Assembly (NCBI RefSeq): GCF_002913045.1
Contig: NZ_PPAF01000035.1
Coordinates: 248,001 to 312,000 of the forward strand
Source: Campylobacter concisus
GTDB lineage: Bacteria; Campylobacterota; Campylobacteria; Campylobacterales; Campylobacteraceae
Length of the DNA stretch: 64,000 nt
Reading direction: 5' to 3'
This document shows, piece after piece, positions 28,214-37,571 of the stretch. Made by a program: the position numbers and the translations under genes. The notes under the pieces are model-generated. The model did no database searches. It saw only the letters and a list, made by a program, of their open reading frames with translations, and had not been told where the DNA came from. How positions within the stretch are numbered: position 1 is the first letter of the stretch; every line of letters begins with the position of its first letter.

Positions 28214-29452
28214 TTAATTTTTAACAGCTTTTGCCATATCCCACATTGGCATAAATATACCAAGGGCGAGCAAAAGCACCATAGCTGCGATAAATATTAG
28301 TAGTATCGGCTCAATATAGTTTGAAATATTATCAATAATATCATTAAATTTCACTCTATAATAATCAGTAACTTTTTGTGTCATATCATCTAAGCTACCA
28401 CTTTGTTCGCCAGCGCCTATCATTTGTATAAGCATACCCTCATAAAGCCCAGTTTGCCTAAAGGCCTCGGTTAAGCTTATGCCGCGACCAACCAGTACTT
28501 TTACAGCAGTTAGCTTATTTCTTATGTCTTGATTTGAAACAGTTACAACGGCAGTATCTAGCGCATCAGCGATAGGAAGTCCCGCGCGAACAAGCTCTGT
28601 AAAGATTAGATTAAATCTACTCATATTTGCAAAAAATATTATCTTGCCCACAAGATAGACTTTTAGTAGATATTTATCGACCTTATCCCTAAAATTTTCA
28701 TCATTTGAATATTGCCTTTTTAGCAAAAAAGCAAATGCGACAAGAACAACTATTATATATATGCCGTAATTGCTCATTATGTATTCAATGTTTAGTAAAA
28801 TTTTAGTAGGAAGAGGTAGGTCGGCATTAAGCTGGCTAAAAATTTCTCGAAATTGTGGAACAACTGATGTCATAAGCACAATAAAAGCCAAAATTATAGA
28901 GCATATTACGGTTATTGGATACCTTATGGCTTTTTTAAATTTTTGCTGGTTATCCCAGACTTCTTGCAAGATAGAAGCTAGCTTTGATAATGCGTCAGCC
29001 ATATTACCAGTACTCTCTCCAAGCCTTACCATAGCGACAGTGACATCGCCTAGCTCTTCTTGAAAATTTTCTATACTTTGAGTTAAGCTTGCACCTTGAT
29101 TTAGGTCTTCATCCAGTGTTTGAAATATTGTTTTTAGCCTTTTATCCTCAGTAGCATTTGCTGTCTCTTTTATGCCATCATGTATTGATATGCCAGCATT
29201 AGTCATAACGCTAAGTTGCCTTATGGTAGCGACTAGAGCTGGAATTTTTACTTTCGAAGAAGAGAAAATTTTGTTAAATTTTTCTTGCAAATCCAAAAAA
29301 TCATTGTTAATGCTTGAAACCTGAGCTTCTTTTATCTTTACTATCATGCCTTGAATATTTGCACGATTTTTTACATCATTTTTGCTATTGGCCTTTAGGC
29401 TCATCTTTTGGCGTTTGCCATCTTTTATATATTCTATTTCGTAAAATTTCAT
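28214..29452 (-). CDS. ctsF: Type II secretion/pilus inner-membrane protein (GspF/PilC; CtsF-like)
   Basis: This is the polytopic platform protein of a type II secretion or type IV pilus-like machine. Two T2SSF repeats (about residues 70-195 and 275-400) and three membrane segments (near 170, 215-245 and 380-400) are visible. Conserved repeat motifs include VAMVRLGESTGNMADAL and IQMIGAGEQSGSLDDM. It corresponds to MshG in MSHA order and to CtsF of the C. jejuni transformation system. It overlaps the ATPase gene by four bases. Confidence 0.9.
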   Translation of the reverse strand: MKFYEIEYIKDGKRQKMSLKANSKNDVKNRANIQGMIVKIKEAQVSSINNDFLDLQEKFNKIFSSSKVKIPALVATIRQLSVMTNAGISIHDGIKETANATEDKRLKTIFQTLDEDLNQGASLTQSIENFQEELGDVTVAMVRLGESTGNMADALSKLASILQEVWDNQQKFKKAIRYPITVICSIILAFIVLMTSVVPQFREIFSQLNADLPLPTKILLNIEYIMSNYGIYIIVVLVAFAFLLKRQYSNDENFRDKVDKYLLKVYLVGKIIFFANMSRFNLIFTELVRAGLPIADALDTAVVTVSNQDIRNKLTAVKVLVGRGISLTEAFRQTGLYEGMLIQMIGAGEQSGSLDDMTQKVTDYYRVKFNDIIDNISNYIEPILLIFIAAMVLLLALGIFMPMWDMAKAVKN

Positions 29453-31200
29453 ATCTTGGCAACTCTATATACTTCTTCGATTGTTGTTACACCATTTGCT
29501 GCGCGTATAACGCCATCGTGGAACATATCTATAAAGCCTTCGTCATAGGCAGCCTTTTTAAGCTCTTCTTTTGAAGCGTTATTTGCTACGATACTTGCTA
29601 TATGATCGCTGATGGATAATATCTCACTTATCATTTCACGCCCTAGATATCCAGTTTGCGAGCAGTGCTGGCAACCTACGCTTTTATAAAATTGATAATC
29701 TTCAGGGAGAAATTTCTTAATCTCATCAAGAGCTTTTTGAGATAACGTGACCTTTTGTTTGCAATACGGGCAAAGCTTTCTTACAAGCCTTTGAGCCTCG
29801 ATGCAAACTAGTGCGCCACTTACTAGATATGGCTCAATGCCCATATCGACCATACGAGGTAAAGCGCTAATAGCATCATTTGTATGAAGTGTAGAAAAAA
29901 CCAAGTGGCCAGTTAGTGCTGCTTGAATTGCGATTCTAAGCGTCTCTTGATCTCTGATCTCACCTATCATGATAATATCTGGATCTTGCCTTAAAATAGA
30001 GCGAAGAGCCGAGATAAAAGTAAGCCCAGCCTTCTCATTTACATGTACTTGCTGGATCATATTTAGCTGATACTCGACCGGATCTTCAACGGTAATAATC
30101 TTAGTTTTTACACTTTTTATGTCATTTAATGCACCATAAAGTGTAGTCGTTTTTCCTGATCCTGTTGGGCCAGTAACAAGGATGATGCCATAAGGCGCTT
30201 TCATACTTTTTTTAAACTTAGCAAAGTTATCTGGATGCATACCAAGGTCTTCAATGTTTATGATAACCTTTGATTTGTCCAAAATTCTTAAAACTATGCT
30301 TTCGCCGTTTAAAATAGGTAGTGTAGAGATACGAAAATCGTACTCTTTATCTAAAATTTGAGCTGAAAACCTACCATCTTGTGGGCGGCGGCGCTCCGCG
30401 ATATCCATATTTGAAAGTAGCTTCATTCGGCTTACCATCGGCGGATAGATATCTTTATCAAATATAAATGTCTCGCTTAGCATGCCATCTATCCTGCTTC
30501 TTACAATGCAGTTTGTTTCGGTTGGCTCGATGTGAATATCGCTCGCTCTGCTTTGAATGGATGTTTTTAAAATTATCTCAATTAGCTTTAAAATTCCAGA
30601 GCTTTCTGTGCTTTGCCCTTGACTGCTAGAACTTGAAAGCTCTTTTCTAATCTCTGTAATAACGTCCTTTATGCTTTCATTAAGAGCTATTTTGTTTATA
30701 TATTTTTCTATCTGGGCTGGATCGGCGCAAGCTACTTTTAATAGCTTTCTGTTAAATAAATTTTGAACTTTATCCTGAATGATTACATCAAAAGGATTTT
30801 TAAAAGCTACATAAACGCTTATCTCGTCTTCTTTTACTGGGATAGCGTTATATGATTTTAGCTGAGAGGTGCTCAGCTTTTCACTGATACGGTAGTCGAT
30901 ATCTATATCGTCAAGATCAAAAAATGTAATTTTAAATTTATCACATACATATTGAATAAAGCGCTTTTGATCTATCTGAAGGCTAGTTGAAATTTCATCA
31001 ATGTCAGTATGTCCTCTTCTATAAATATCAGATAGAATTTCAAAAAAAATCTCTTCTTCTAGCATATTTTCTTCAAGCAAAATAGCCAAAAGACTTTTTT
31101 TATTTATCTTTTTTATCTCTATAATCTTTAAAATTTGCTCATCATTTAGTTTATTAAGTTGCTCTAATGTTTTTAGCGTTAAATTTTCTAAATTATTCAT
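29449..31200 (-). CDS. ctsE: GspE/PilB-type assembly ATPase (CtsE-like)
   Basis: This hexameric ATPase drives pseudopilus extension. The 583-residue protein has an N-terminal T2SSE domain to about residue 160, an Asp box DIHIEPT, Walker A GPTGSGKTT (344-352), a Walker B ending IMIGEIRD and the His box HLVFSTLHTNDA. A zinc-binding pair CPYC and CQHC sits near the C-terminus. It is MshE in the MSHA order and CtsE in the Campylobacter competence system. A nine-base gap separates it from the upstream small gene. Confidence 0.93.
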   Translation of the reverse strand: MNNLENLTLKTLEQLNKLNDEQILKIIEIKKINKKSLLAILLEENMLEEEIFFEILSDIYRRGHTDIDEISTSLQIDQKRFIQYVCDKFKITFFDLDDIDIDYRISEKLSTSQLKSYNAIPVKEDEISVYVAFKNPFDVIIQDKVQNLFNRKLLKVACADPAQIEKYINKIALNESIKDVITEIRKELSSSSSQGQSTESSGILKLIEIILKTSIQSRASDIHIEPTETNCIVRSRIDGMLSETFIFDKDIYPPMVSRMKLLSNMDIAERRRPQDGRFSAQILDKEYDFRISTLPILNGESIVLRILDKSKVIINIEDLGMHPDNFAKFKKSMKAPYGIILVTGPTGSGKTTTLYGALNDIKSVKTKIITVEDPVEYQLNMIQQVHVNEKAGLTFISALRSILRQDPDIIMIGEIRDQETLRIAIQAALTGHLVFSTLHTNDAISALPRMVDMGIEPYLVSGALVCIEAQRLVRKLCPYCKQKVTLSQKALDEIKKFLPEDYQFYKSVGCQHCSQTGYLGREMISEILSISDHIASIVANNASKEELKKAAYDEGFIDMFHDGVIRAANGVTTIEEVYRVAKI

Positions 31201-31209
31201 CTCTTCTCT

Positions 31210-31749
31210 TTATCTATACTCAATCTGCGAAGTAAGATCGTCATTTTTAAAAATTTTTAAAATCATTTTTGCAAAATTTGGGCTAACAATTGTACTAAGT
31301 TCATATCTTGTGTCTGAATTTGGCTCTTCAAAAATAAATACGCCAAGCTCCTCAACGTATTCTTTTTTGACAAATTTATCAAATATAAATGAAAGAATGT
31401 AATCGCTCTTTGGAAGTCTAATATAGCTTATATCAGCCCCATCCAAGATAGCATGAAGCAGTAACTTTTTTTTAAGCAATATATCTGCAAAATATGCTGC
31501 ATTCTCTCTTGAACTTTGTGTTTTTGATAGCTTGCCTGCCGGAAGAGCGAGCCTATCTATATCATTTGTTTTTAAGCAAGATATACCAAAGATATTAAGA
31601 AATTCTTCATTTTGTGAATCTTTTAAAAGATCTTGTATTTTTTGATTACAAATTTTAGGATATTCAGCTTTTTCAAAATAACTTTTAATGTCAGCCGTTC
31701 CAAGTGCAAAGGCATTTAATGATAAAAATATAATAAGTAAAAATTTCAC
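31210..31749 (-). CDS. Unknown exported protein in the cts-like cluster
   Basis: This 179-residue protein has a short signal peptide (about 16 residues ending NAFA) and is otherwise helical, with no family I recognise. It starts with GTG four bases inside the preceding TPR gene and ends just before the assembly ATPase gene. That fixes it as a cluster member. Position suggests a periplasmic accessory of the DNA-uptake or pilus-like machine. Whether it or its neighbour corresponds to CtsX of C. jejuni is unclear. Confidence 0.75.
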   Translation of the reverse strand: MKFLLIIFLSLNAFALGTADIKSYFEKAEYPKICNQKIQDLLKDSQNEEFLNIFGISCLKTNDIDRLALPAGKLSKTQSSRENAAYFADILLKKKLLLHAILDGADISYIRLPKSDYILSFIFDKFVKKEYVEELGVFIFEEPNSDTRYELSTIVSPNFAKMILKIFKNDDLTSQIEYR

Positions 31750-32624
31750 AACATATCACTTTTTATCTTATTTATTAGCTCATTTATCTCGGACTTATTT
31801 TTATTTTTATTATATTCTTCTAATGCGCGCAAGGCATCATCTTTTTGCTTTAGCATATATTTTGCCTTAGCAAACATAACCCAAGACTCCTCAATGCTAC
31901 TATCTAAATTATTTGCCGATAGTGCCCATTTTATAGTGTCGCTATATCTTTTATCTTGATAGCATTTTCTTGCTATTTTAAGGGCAATTTCTGGATTTTT
32001 GCTTTTATTAAAATTTTCTTTTAGTATAGAAATTTCATTGTTTTCACTTGAAATTTGAATATCAATTTTTGGCTTTGCCTTTGGTTCTAATTCTATTATC
32101 TCTTCATTTGGTAGAGGCTGTTCATTTTGTATATTTTCATTTTCAGTTGGTAGATTTAGCTTTAGCCAACCGCCACCACTTCTTTGTTTTTTATCTGATG
32201 CCTGCTCTTTATTATCTTCATTTAGCTTTATGGATTGTTCTAGCTTTTTAGCTATTTTCTCAGCGAGCTCATCTTGCTTCTTATCTGATTCAAATCTCTC
32301 TTTTGCCTGCTCACTTTTTTGTTTGCCATCTTCTAAAATATTTTTACTGACATTAGTTTCAGCAAAGGTTATGTTTTTTTCTTTTATATCTGTTTGTATT
32401 GTCAAATTTTTCTCAACTAAAGTTGGATTATTGGTTGTCTCTTTTTTGTTTTTAGCATTTGAAAAAAATAAAAAAGCACCAAAAATAAAAGCAATTAGCA
32501 AGGTTGTAATTATTAAAAGGCCTAGCTTTTTATGTGATAACAATTTTAAAAAGCTATTTTTATTCTTTTTTTCGTACTCTTCATAGAGCTTTTCTAGCCT
32601 TTGAATTTCTTGTAATTCAAGCAT
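31746..32624 (-). CDS. MshN-like membrane protein with TPR-like C-terminus
   Basis: The 292-residue protein has a charged cytoplasmic N-terminus, one membrane span at about residues 34-54, a Lys/Glu-rich linker and a C-terminal TPR-like helical region (ALKIARKCYQDKRY, then SWVMFAKAKYML). This layout and its place after the AAA gene match MshN of MSHA clusters and probably CtsX or an equivalent in Campylobacter. It overlaps both neighbours (8 and 4 bases). The TPR assignment is by pattern only. Confidence 0.78.
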   Translation of the reverse strand: MLELQEIQRLEKLYEEYEKKNKNSFLKLLSHKKLGLLIITTLLIAFIFGAFLFFSNAKNKKETTNNPTLVEKNLTIQTDIKEKNITFAETNVSKNILEDGKQKSEQAKERFESDKKQDELAEKIAKKLEQSIKLNEDNKEQASDKKQRSGGGWLKLNLPTENENIQNEQPLPNEEIIELEPKAKPKIDIQISSENNEISILKENFNKSKNPEIALKIARKCYQDKRYSDTIKWALSANNLDSSIEESWVMFAKAKYMLKQKDDALRALEEYNKNKNKSEINELINKIKSDML

Positions 32625-33444
32625 GAATTATTCCTGTATCAAGTGCAGACATTGTCAAAATTTTAATATTTGCATCCTCACTACTTAATTTTGACGGCTG
32701 ATTTTGTTCATAATATTCACAAATTTCATAAAATTTATACATAATTTTATTTAGTGTGCGTAGATTTCCGCAACAAAGTTCATAGGCTTTGTCATAGTCT
32801 TTTTTCTGAAAATTTAGGTATTTATCGTAGCCTTTTTGTCCTATTTTTCTTTGTAAATAAACTATGATTTCATTCGTGTTTGCACTTCCAAGCTCTATAC
32901 TCTCCCAAATTCTGGTTTGAAAATAGTCCTTTGCTAACACATCTTCATTTTCAGTTTTATGAATAGTAAATAGAAATTTAAATAATCTTGTATCGGCCAT
33001 AAGCCTTATTTTTTCGATCAATTCAGTAGGATAAAGTTGCGCTTCATCCAGAATGACGACTATTTGGTTTTGTAAAATTTCATCTTTATTTTTAAATTCT
33101 TTTGAGTAGTGTGTAACAAAACTTTCAAAATTATTTATATTATCAAGTTTATTTCCGTATATATCTTCACAAAGAGCTTCTATAAATGTAGCTTCGCTAA
33201 AAAAAGGATGCGGGAAAAAAATTAATTTTTTATCCTTTTGAAGATCAGAGGCTATCTTGTTTAACAAAAAGGTCTTTCCACTGCCAGGCTTGCCATAAAA
33301 AAGTATAAGTTTTAATGGCTTTTTTAGAGCCGAGACGATCTTATTGTAACAAGTGATTGAGTTATCTAGATTAACAAAATCAGCTACTTCGTCTTCGTTG
33401 ATAAAGATATTTTTTATATCTGTATAAATATTCTTGTTATTCAT
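32617..33444 (-). CDS. ctsP: ExeA/MshM-type AAA ATPase (CtsP-like)
   Basis: This 275-residue AAA protein has Walker A GKPGSGKT (51-58), Walker B VVILDEAQ (about 128-135) and a sensor-type segment FLFTIHKTE. It resembles ExeA/MshM ATPases that act with a secretin. Unlike ExeA it has no visible membrane span or peptidoglycan-binding domain. In C. jejuni the gene behind the secretin is ctsP, a nucleotide-binding protein needed for transformation. It overlaps the secretin gene by eight bases. Confidence 0.85.
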   Translation of the reverse strand: MNNKNIYTDIKNIFINEDEVADFVNLDNSITCYNKIVSALKKPLKLILFYGKPGSGKTFLLNKIASDLQKDKKLIFFPHPFFSEATFIEALCEDIYGNKLDNINNFESFVTHYSKEFKNKDEILQNQIVVILDEAQLYPTELIEKIRLMADTRLFKFLFTIHKTENEDVLAKDYFQTRIWESIELGSANTNEIIVYLQRKIGQKGYDKYLNFQKKDYDKAYELCCGNLRTLNKIMYKFYEICEYYEQNQPSKLSSEDANIKILTMSALDTGIIHA

Positions 33445-34957
33445 AGATCGTTTTAGAAAAACCTAAGTCTTTTAATGATTGGTTAAGTGGCTTTTTTTTG
33501 TCAAAATCAACCACATGAGGAGTGATGACAAAGATAAGCTCTGTTGTCTTTATATTGTCTCTTGTGCTTTTAAAGACACCACCTATAAGTGGAATGTCAG
33601 AAAGAAGAGGTACAGAAGTATTATTTTTACCCTTTGTCTGGCCTATTAATCCACCAAGAATAATAGTATCACCGCTATCAACTTGAACAACAGTTGAAAG
33701 CTTCTTTTGCACTGTATCTGGAGCAATCTCTCTTAACGCATTTTGTCTTGTGTCGTCTTCAGCGTATTTAAAGTTACTAAGCGATGGATTGATTCGAAGC
33801 ATGATTTTGTTATTATCAGAGACTTCTGGTAATAAATTTAATAATATGCCTATAAAAACAGAGTATTGTTTGTAGGTAGTTGTTAGTCTATCACTATTAC
33901 TGTTTCCATTGTCAGTTTTTTGTTGAACACGGTAGTTTATGTTATCACCAACTGAGATTAGCGCTTGCTGATTATTAAGTGTTGTTACTTTTGGGCTTGA
34001 TATAACCTTTGTCTTTCCATTTGTTTCAAGAAAATTTATCATTCCATCAAGGCTAAAATTTAAATTAGCTGCAATATTTAATGTACGTCCAAATCCATCA
34101 CTTAGGCTATTTCCTTTATTTGTCCAAGTAGCGCTTGAGCTAGGATTGTTTCTTGAATTACCAATGTATGTATTAAATCCAAGTTCAAATTTACTCCAGT
34201 CAACGCCTTGTTTGTATTCATTATTTAACTCAACTGAAATAATAGAAACATCAATAATTACTTGTTTTTTTAGTCTTTTTTGCATTTCATCTATATATTT
34301 CTCAACACGCTTAAGTTGAGAAGGGGTTGCTGTAACAGTGATAAGACCTGCATTTTGATTTATAATAGGATCAGGCGCTGTGATATGTTCGCTACTATTA
34401 TTTAAAATAGCTTTAAGCTCAGCATCTAGTTTTTCCCAAAAGTCAAACCTTTCGGTAGTTTTTATAAGGTTGCTTGAGCCTTGAGAACTATCATCTTGGG
34501 AATTATCGCTACTACTTGAACCACTAGAAATTTCAGATGGAGTAGCATCTACTGAAGCTTGGGTGACAGCAGTTCCTTCTCTAATAGAAGTTATATAATC
34601 TAGTTTAAAAATTTGGGTTTTTAAAGATGAAATTTTTAATACATTATTTGAAAACTCGTAGCTTAAATTTTTCTCACTTAAAAGTAGGTCAAAAACTTCG
34701 CTAAGACTCATATTTCTGATATTAACGCCAAAAACTTTATCTTTTAGCTCTGTCTTACTATAAGTATCTTTTGCAACAATACTAAAGTTACACATCTCTG
34801 AAAGCTGATTTAACACATCTACTAGTGCAACATCATCTGAAATTTTCATATTAAAATTCTTGCTTAAACAACTACTCTCATTAGCACTAGCATAATTCAT
34901 ATTTAAGCAAAATAGTGCACCTATTATTAATATTTTATTTAATTTTAATCTCAACAT
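33437..34957 (-). CDS. ctsD: MshL/GspD-type outer-membrane secretin (CtsD-like)
   Basis: This protein forms the gated outer-membrane ring of the machine. A signal peptide (about 25 residues ending YASA) is followed by an N0/STN-like domain (DVALVDVLNQLSEMCNF), a Ser/Asp/Gln-rich linker near 140-165, a secretin N1-type domain and the C-terminal secretin barrel with VDSGDTIILGGLIG and VPLLSDIPLIGGVFKS. I start at the ATG at 34957, which has GGAAG upstream; the longer frame from 34969 lacks one. It corresponds to MshL in order and to CtsD in C. jejuni. Confidence 0.92.
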   Translation of the reverse strand: MLRLKLNKILIIGALFCLNMNYASANESSCLSKNFNMKISDDVALVDVLNQLSEMCNFSIVAKDTYSKTELKDKVFGVNIRNMSLSEVFDLLLSEKNLSYEFSNNVLKISSLKTQIFKLDYITSIREGTAVTQASVDATPSEISSGSSSSDNSQDDSSQGSSNLIKTTERFDFWEKLDAELKAILNNSSEHITAPDPIINQNAGLITVTATPSQLKRVEKYIDEMQKRLKKQVIIDVSIISVELNNEYKQGVDWSKFELGFNTYIGNSRNNPSSSATWTNKGNSLSDGFGRTLNIAANLNFSLDGMINFLETNGKTKVISSPKVTTLNNQQALISVGDNINYRVQQKTDNGNSNSDRLTTTYKQYSVFIGILLNLLPEVSDNNKIMLRINPSLSNFKYAEDDTRQNALREIAPDTVQKKLSTVVQVDSGDTIILGGLIGQTKGKNNTSVPLLSDIPLIGGVFKSTRDNIKTTELIFVITPHVVDFDKKKPLNQSLKDLGFSKTIYE

Positions 34958-35348
34958 TTTTACTTCCATTTTTTAAAATTAGCTCTTGTTTTTCATCGCC
35001 TTTTACTAAAAAAACACTATTTTTAGTAATGTTGGCTATTTTGTAACCATCAACAATATCACCGACAGCATACCACTTGGAATCAATATTTGCTTTGTTT
35101 AATAAAATTGCTTTTAAACTAAGCCCTTTTGAAGCCTGAGGGGCAATTGATAAATTTTGATCCGTTACCGTCTTGATAGGTTCTTGTTTAAAAGGATTTT
35201 TTATGCTCGAAAGCTCAATATCACTAAGTCCGCTTCTTTTTTCCTTTATTTTTTCAAAAATTTTATCATAAGAGTCCATTTCCTCTTGAAGCTGATTAGC
35301 AAAAGCAATATTTAAAAATAAAAAAGCCAATAAAATTTTTATTTTCAT
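34935..35348 (-). CDS. PilP/MshK-like pilot protein (CtsR-like)
   Basis: This 137-residue exported protein has a signal peptide of about 17 residues (ending AFA) and a C-terminal beta-rich HR/PilP-like part (LKAILLNKANIDSKWYAVGD then VFLVKGDEKQELIL). Such proteins link inner-membrane PilNO to the secretin. The ATG at 35348 is fused to the upstream stop (TAATG). The gene directly precedes the secretin, as ctsR precedes ctsD in C. jejuni and mshK precedes mshL in Vibrio. Confidence 0.8.
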   Translation of the reverse strand: MKIKILLAFLFLNIAFANQLQEEMDSYDKIFEKIKEKRSGLSDIELSSIKNPFKQEPIKTVTDQNLSIAPQASKGLSLKAILLNKANIDSKWYAVGDIVDGYKIANITKNSVFLVKGDEKQELILKNGSKNVEIKIK

Positions 35349-35995
35349 TAGTATTTCATCCCCCAAACAGATATTGAGATCTTAGCGCCAAGCTCTTTTT
35401 GGGTAGAATTTACATCAATTTTATGAAGATCAACTACTAGCTTTGATTCTTCAAGACCATTTATATATGAAAGCATATCTTTAAAACCTCCCAAAAATGT
35501 CAAGTCAATATTTAAAATTTGCTCAATCTTTTGGAAATTTGGCTCTTTTATATCGCTTTTTAATTCTAAAATTTTTATATTATTTTGCTTTGCTAAAGAT
35601 ACGATGTTGTCTAAAAAATTTGCCCAATTTTGATCGTTAAATAATAAAAATGATAGTTCTTTTAGCTTTGAGTCAAAATGGGCATTAAATTTTAAAACAC
35701 TAGAATATTTGCCTTTAAGCGTTTCAAGTATTTTGGTCTCTTCATTTATTTTAAAATTTTTATCCCCACTAGGTGAGCTGGTCGATCTTAAATAATCTCT
35801 TGTTCTTGAAAGATCATTGCTAATTTTAGTATGCGAATTAAATCTTTCATCATAAAAATCTTGCGACGGATCAAAGCAAAGCATATAAACAATATAAATA
35901 ATAATTAAAGCTGAACCCAAAAAAATTATATTTGTTTCACTTTGTTTTTTTGCGTCAAAATATTTATCTATTTTACTTAAAACGTCTTGTCTCAT
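35348..35995 (-). CDS. PilO/MshJ/GspM-like inner-membrane protein
   Basis: This 215-residue protein has one membrane span (about residues 22-42), a coiled-coil stretch and a ferredoxin-like periplasmic C-terminus (ILNIDLTFLGGFKDMLSYING), which is the layout of PilO, MshJ and GspM. It would dimerise with the periplasmic part of the preceding GspL-like protein. The ATG overlaps that gene by four bases. Sequence identity to known members is low; order and topology carry the call. Confidence 0.8.
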   Translation of the reverse strand: MRQDVLSKIDKYFDAKKQSETNIIFLGSALIIIYIVYMLCFDPSQDFYDERFNSHTKISNDLSRTRDYLRSTSSPSGDKNFKINEETKILETLKGKYSSVLKFNAHFDSKLKELSFLLFNDQNWANFLDNIVSLAKQNNIKILELKSDIKEPNFQKIEQILNIDLTFLGGFKDMLSYINGLEESKLVVDLHKIDVNSTQKELGAKISISVWGMKY

Positions 35996-37512
35996 TGTCT
36001 AATCTCTATACTTATATTACTTTCATATTCGTTGTTTTGCCTATCTTCTTTAATTTTTTTTGTATTTACTGAATATTTAGGCATCTTGCTAATATCTTTT
36101 ATTAGCTGCGTAATCCTTTTCTCATTATCGCTAACAACCGTTACAGTTAAATTTTTATCGTTATTTTTAATATTTGTTATAAAAACGCTATTGTTGTTTA
36201 TCATATCGGTAATTTCAAAAAGATTTAAACCTTTCATTACGTAATGGTCTTTTTTGTTTTCAATTTCTTGAAGCAACCCTTTTCTAAAATTTAGCTTCTC
36301 TTCCTCTTTGTCAGTCAATCCCTTTATATCATTTTGCTCTTTTTTTAGTCTTTCAAGAGTACTTCTTATTTGTGCTGCTTGTGCATTAAGCACATCAAGC
36401 TCATCGCTTAGTCTTTGCGAGTCTGCTTCTAAAATACTGCCAGCTATATAATTATAAAGAGGATAGGACATGCTTAGGCAAAAAGCAGCAGCACATGTCA
36501 GTATAAATTTACCACTTTTTCTTTTTGTGAACGGATCAGGTCTAAGCAAATTTGAGAAGTTAAAATCGGCATTAAAGGCCTCTTTTTTGTAAAAATTTGC
36601 ATACAAAGCCATCATGTTATATCGTTCACTAATGGCTAAATTTTTAGAATTTATTACAGTGCTTGTATTTAATTTCGTAGCATTTGTGCCGAGCTTTGTA
36701 TTGATAAATTTTTCAAAACGCTCTATTTTATAGTCGCAGTCAATATAGATATTTTTTATATTTATGCTATAGATTCTATTGACAACATTTATCGTGTCAT
36801 TTACGTAAAATATATAGTCCTCAAAAACAGTATTTAGATCGTAGCTAAAGCCTTCTTCATTGCTATCTAAAAGTCCTCTTGTCTTTAGGATATCCAAAAA
36901 GCTTTCTAGGCTTACTCTTTCGCCACTTTGCTCTATAAATTTATCTTTTAGATAATTTAGTGTGTATCTTAAACCTCTTGATGTAAGGTATTCACCATTT
37001 ACATAAATGCTTATAAATGCTTCATCGGCCCTAAATGTCAAAAAACAATCACTCTGAGTGCTAGGAAGTAAGCCTTTTTTATAGATAGCACTATATAAAA
37101 GTGGCTCTACAACGACATAATCTATAAAAGGTACTCTTTTAGAAATATTTTTAAAAATTTTATTTATCGTTTCATTTGTAGCAATAAAAACATTAAAAAT
37201 TCTATCTTCTTTTTCAACATTGCTTTCAAAATAGACTATTTTATAGTCAATCGCAGGATCAAGAGAGAGCTCTTCGTAAATTTTGATCGAGATATTATTT
37301 TCAATATCCTCATCATCTATTGTTCTTGAGATGTTTATGGTAGCTGTTATTATATCTTTGTACTCGATGTAAGATATAAAGAAGTCTCGCTTTAGAATAT
37401 TCTTTGAAAGACTTAGCGTATCGACATTGCTATTAGAAAATCTAAAACCTTCATATTCATAAGGATCTAGCGTAACGATTGGATTATCGTTAATTTTTCT
37501 AAGCTTTAACAT
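35992..37512 (-). CDS. GspL-like PilM-PilN fusion protein (MshI position)
   Basis: The 506-residue protein has a cytoplasmic N-terminal part of about 330 residues with alternating strands and helices suggestive of an actin-like PilM/GspL fold. A single span follows at about 338-358, then a coiled coil (about 360-410) and a small PilN-like periplasmic domain (FEITDMINNNSVFITNI to the end). Classic type IV pili use separate PilM and PilN; the fusion resembles GspL of type II secretion. It is the first gene of the nine-gene cluster; GAGGT precedes the ATG and a -10-like box lies upstream. Confidence 0.78.
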   Translation of the reverse strand: MLKLRKINDNPIVTLDPYEYEGFRFSNSNVDTLSLSKNILKRDFFISYIEYKDIITATINISRTIDDEDIENNISIKIYEELSLDPAIDYKIVYFESNVEKEDRIFNVFIATNETINKIFKNISKRVPFIDYVVVEPLLYSAIYKKGLLPSTQSDCFLTFRADEAFISIYVNGEYLTSRGLRYTLNYLKDKFIEQSGERVSLESFLDILKTRGLLDSNEEGFSYDLNTVFEDYIFYVNDTINVVNRIYSINIKNIYIDCDYKIERFEKFINTKLGTNATKLNTSTVINSKNLAISERYNMMALYANFYKKEAFNADFNFSNLLRPDPFTKRKSGKFILTCAAAFCLSMSYPLYNYIAGSILEADSQRLSDELDVLNAQAAQIRSTLERLKKEQNDIKGLTDKEEEKLNFRKGLLQEIENKKDHYVMKGLNLFEITDMINNNSVFITNIKNNDKNLTVTVVSDNEKRITQLIKDISKMPKYSVNTKKIKEDRQNNEYESNISIEIRQ

Positions 37513-37546
37513 AAAAATTTACCTCATAATGCTCTAATTGGGCTGT

Positions 37547-37552
37547 ATTTTA
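37547..37552 (-). promoter_or_regulatory. Candidate -10 box for the cts-like cluster
   Basis: The reverse strand reads TAAAAT about 35 bases upstream of the first gene's ATG, in the 59-base gap behind era. The T/A-rich upstream run fits a Campylobacter promoter. It is weaker than TATAAT. Confidence 0.4.
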
Positions 37553-37571
37553 ATATTTTTACAATAAAAAA

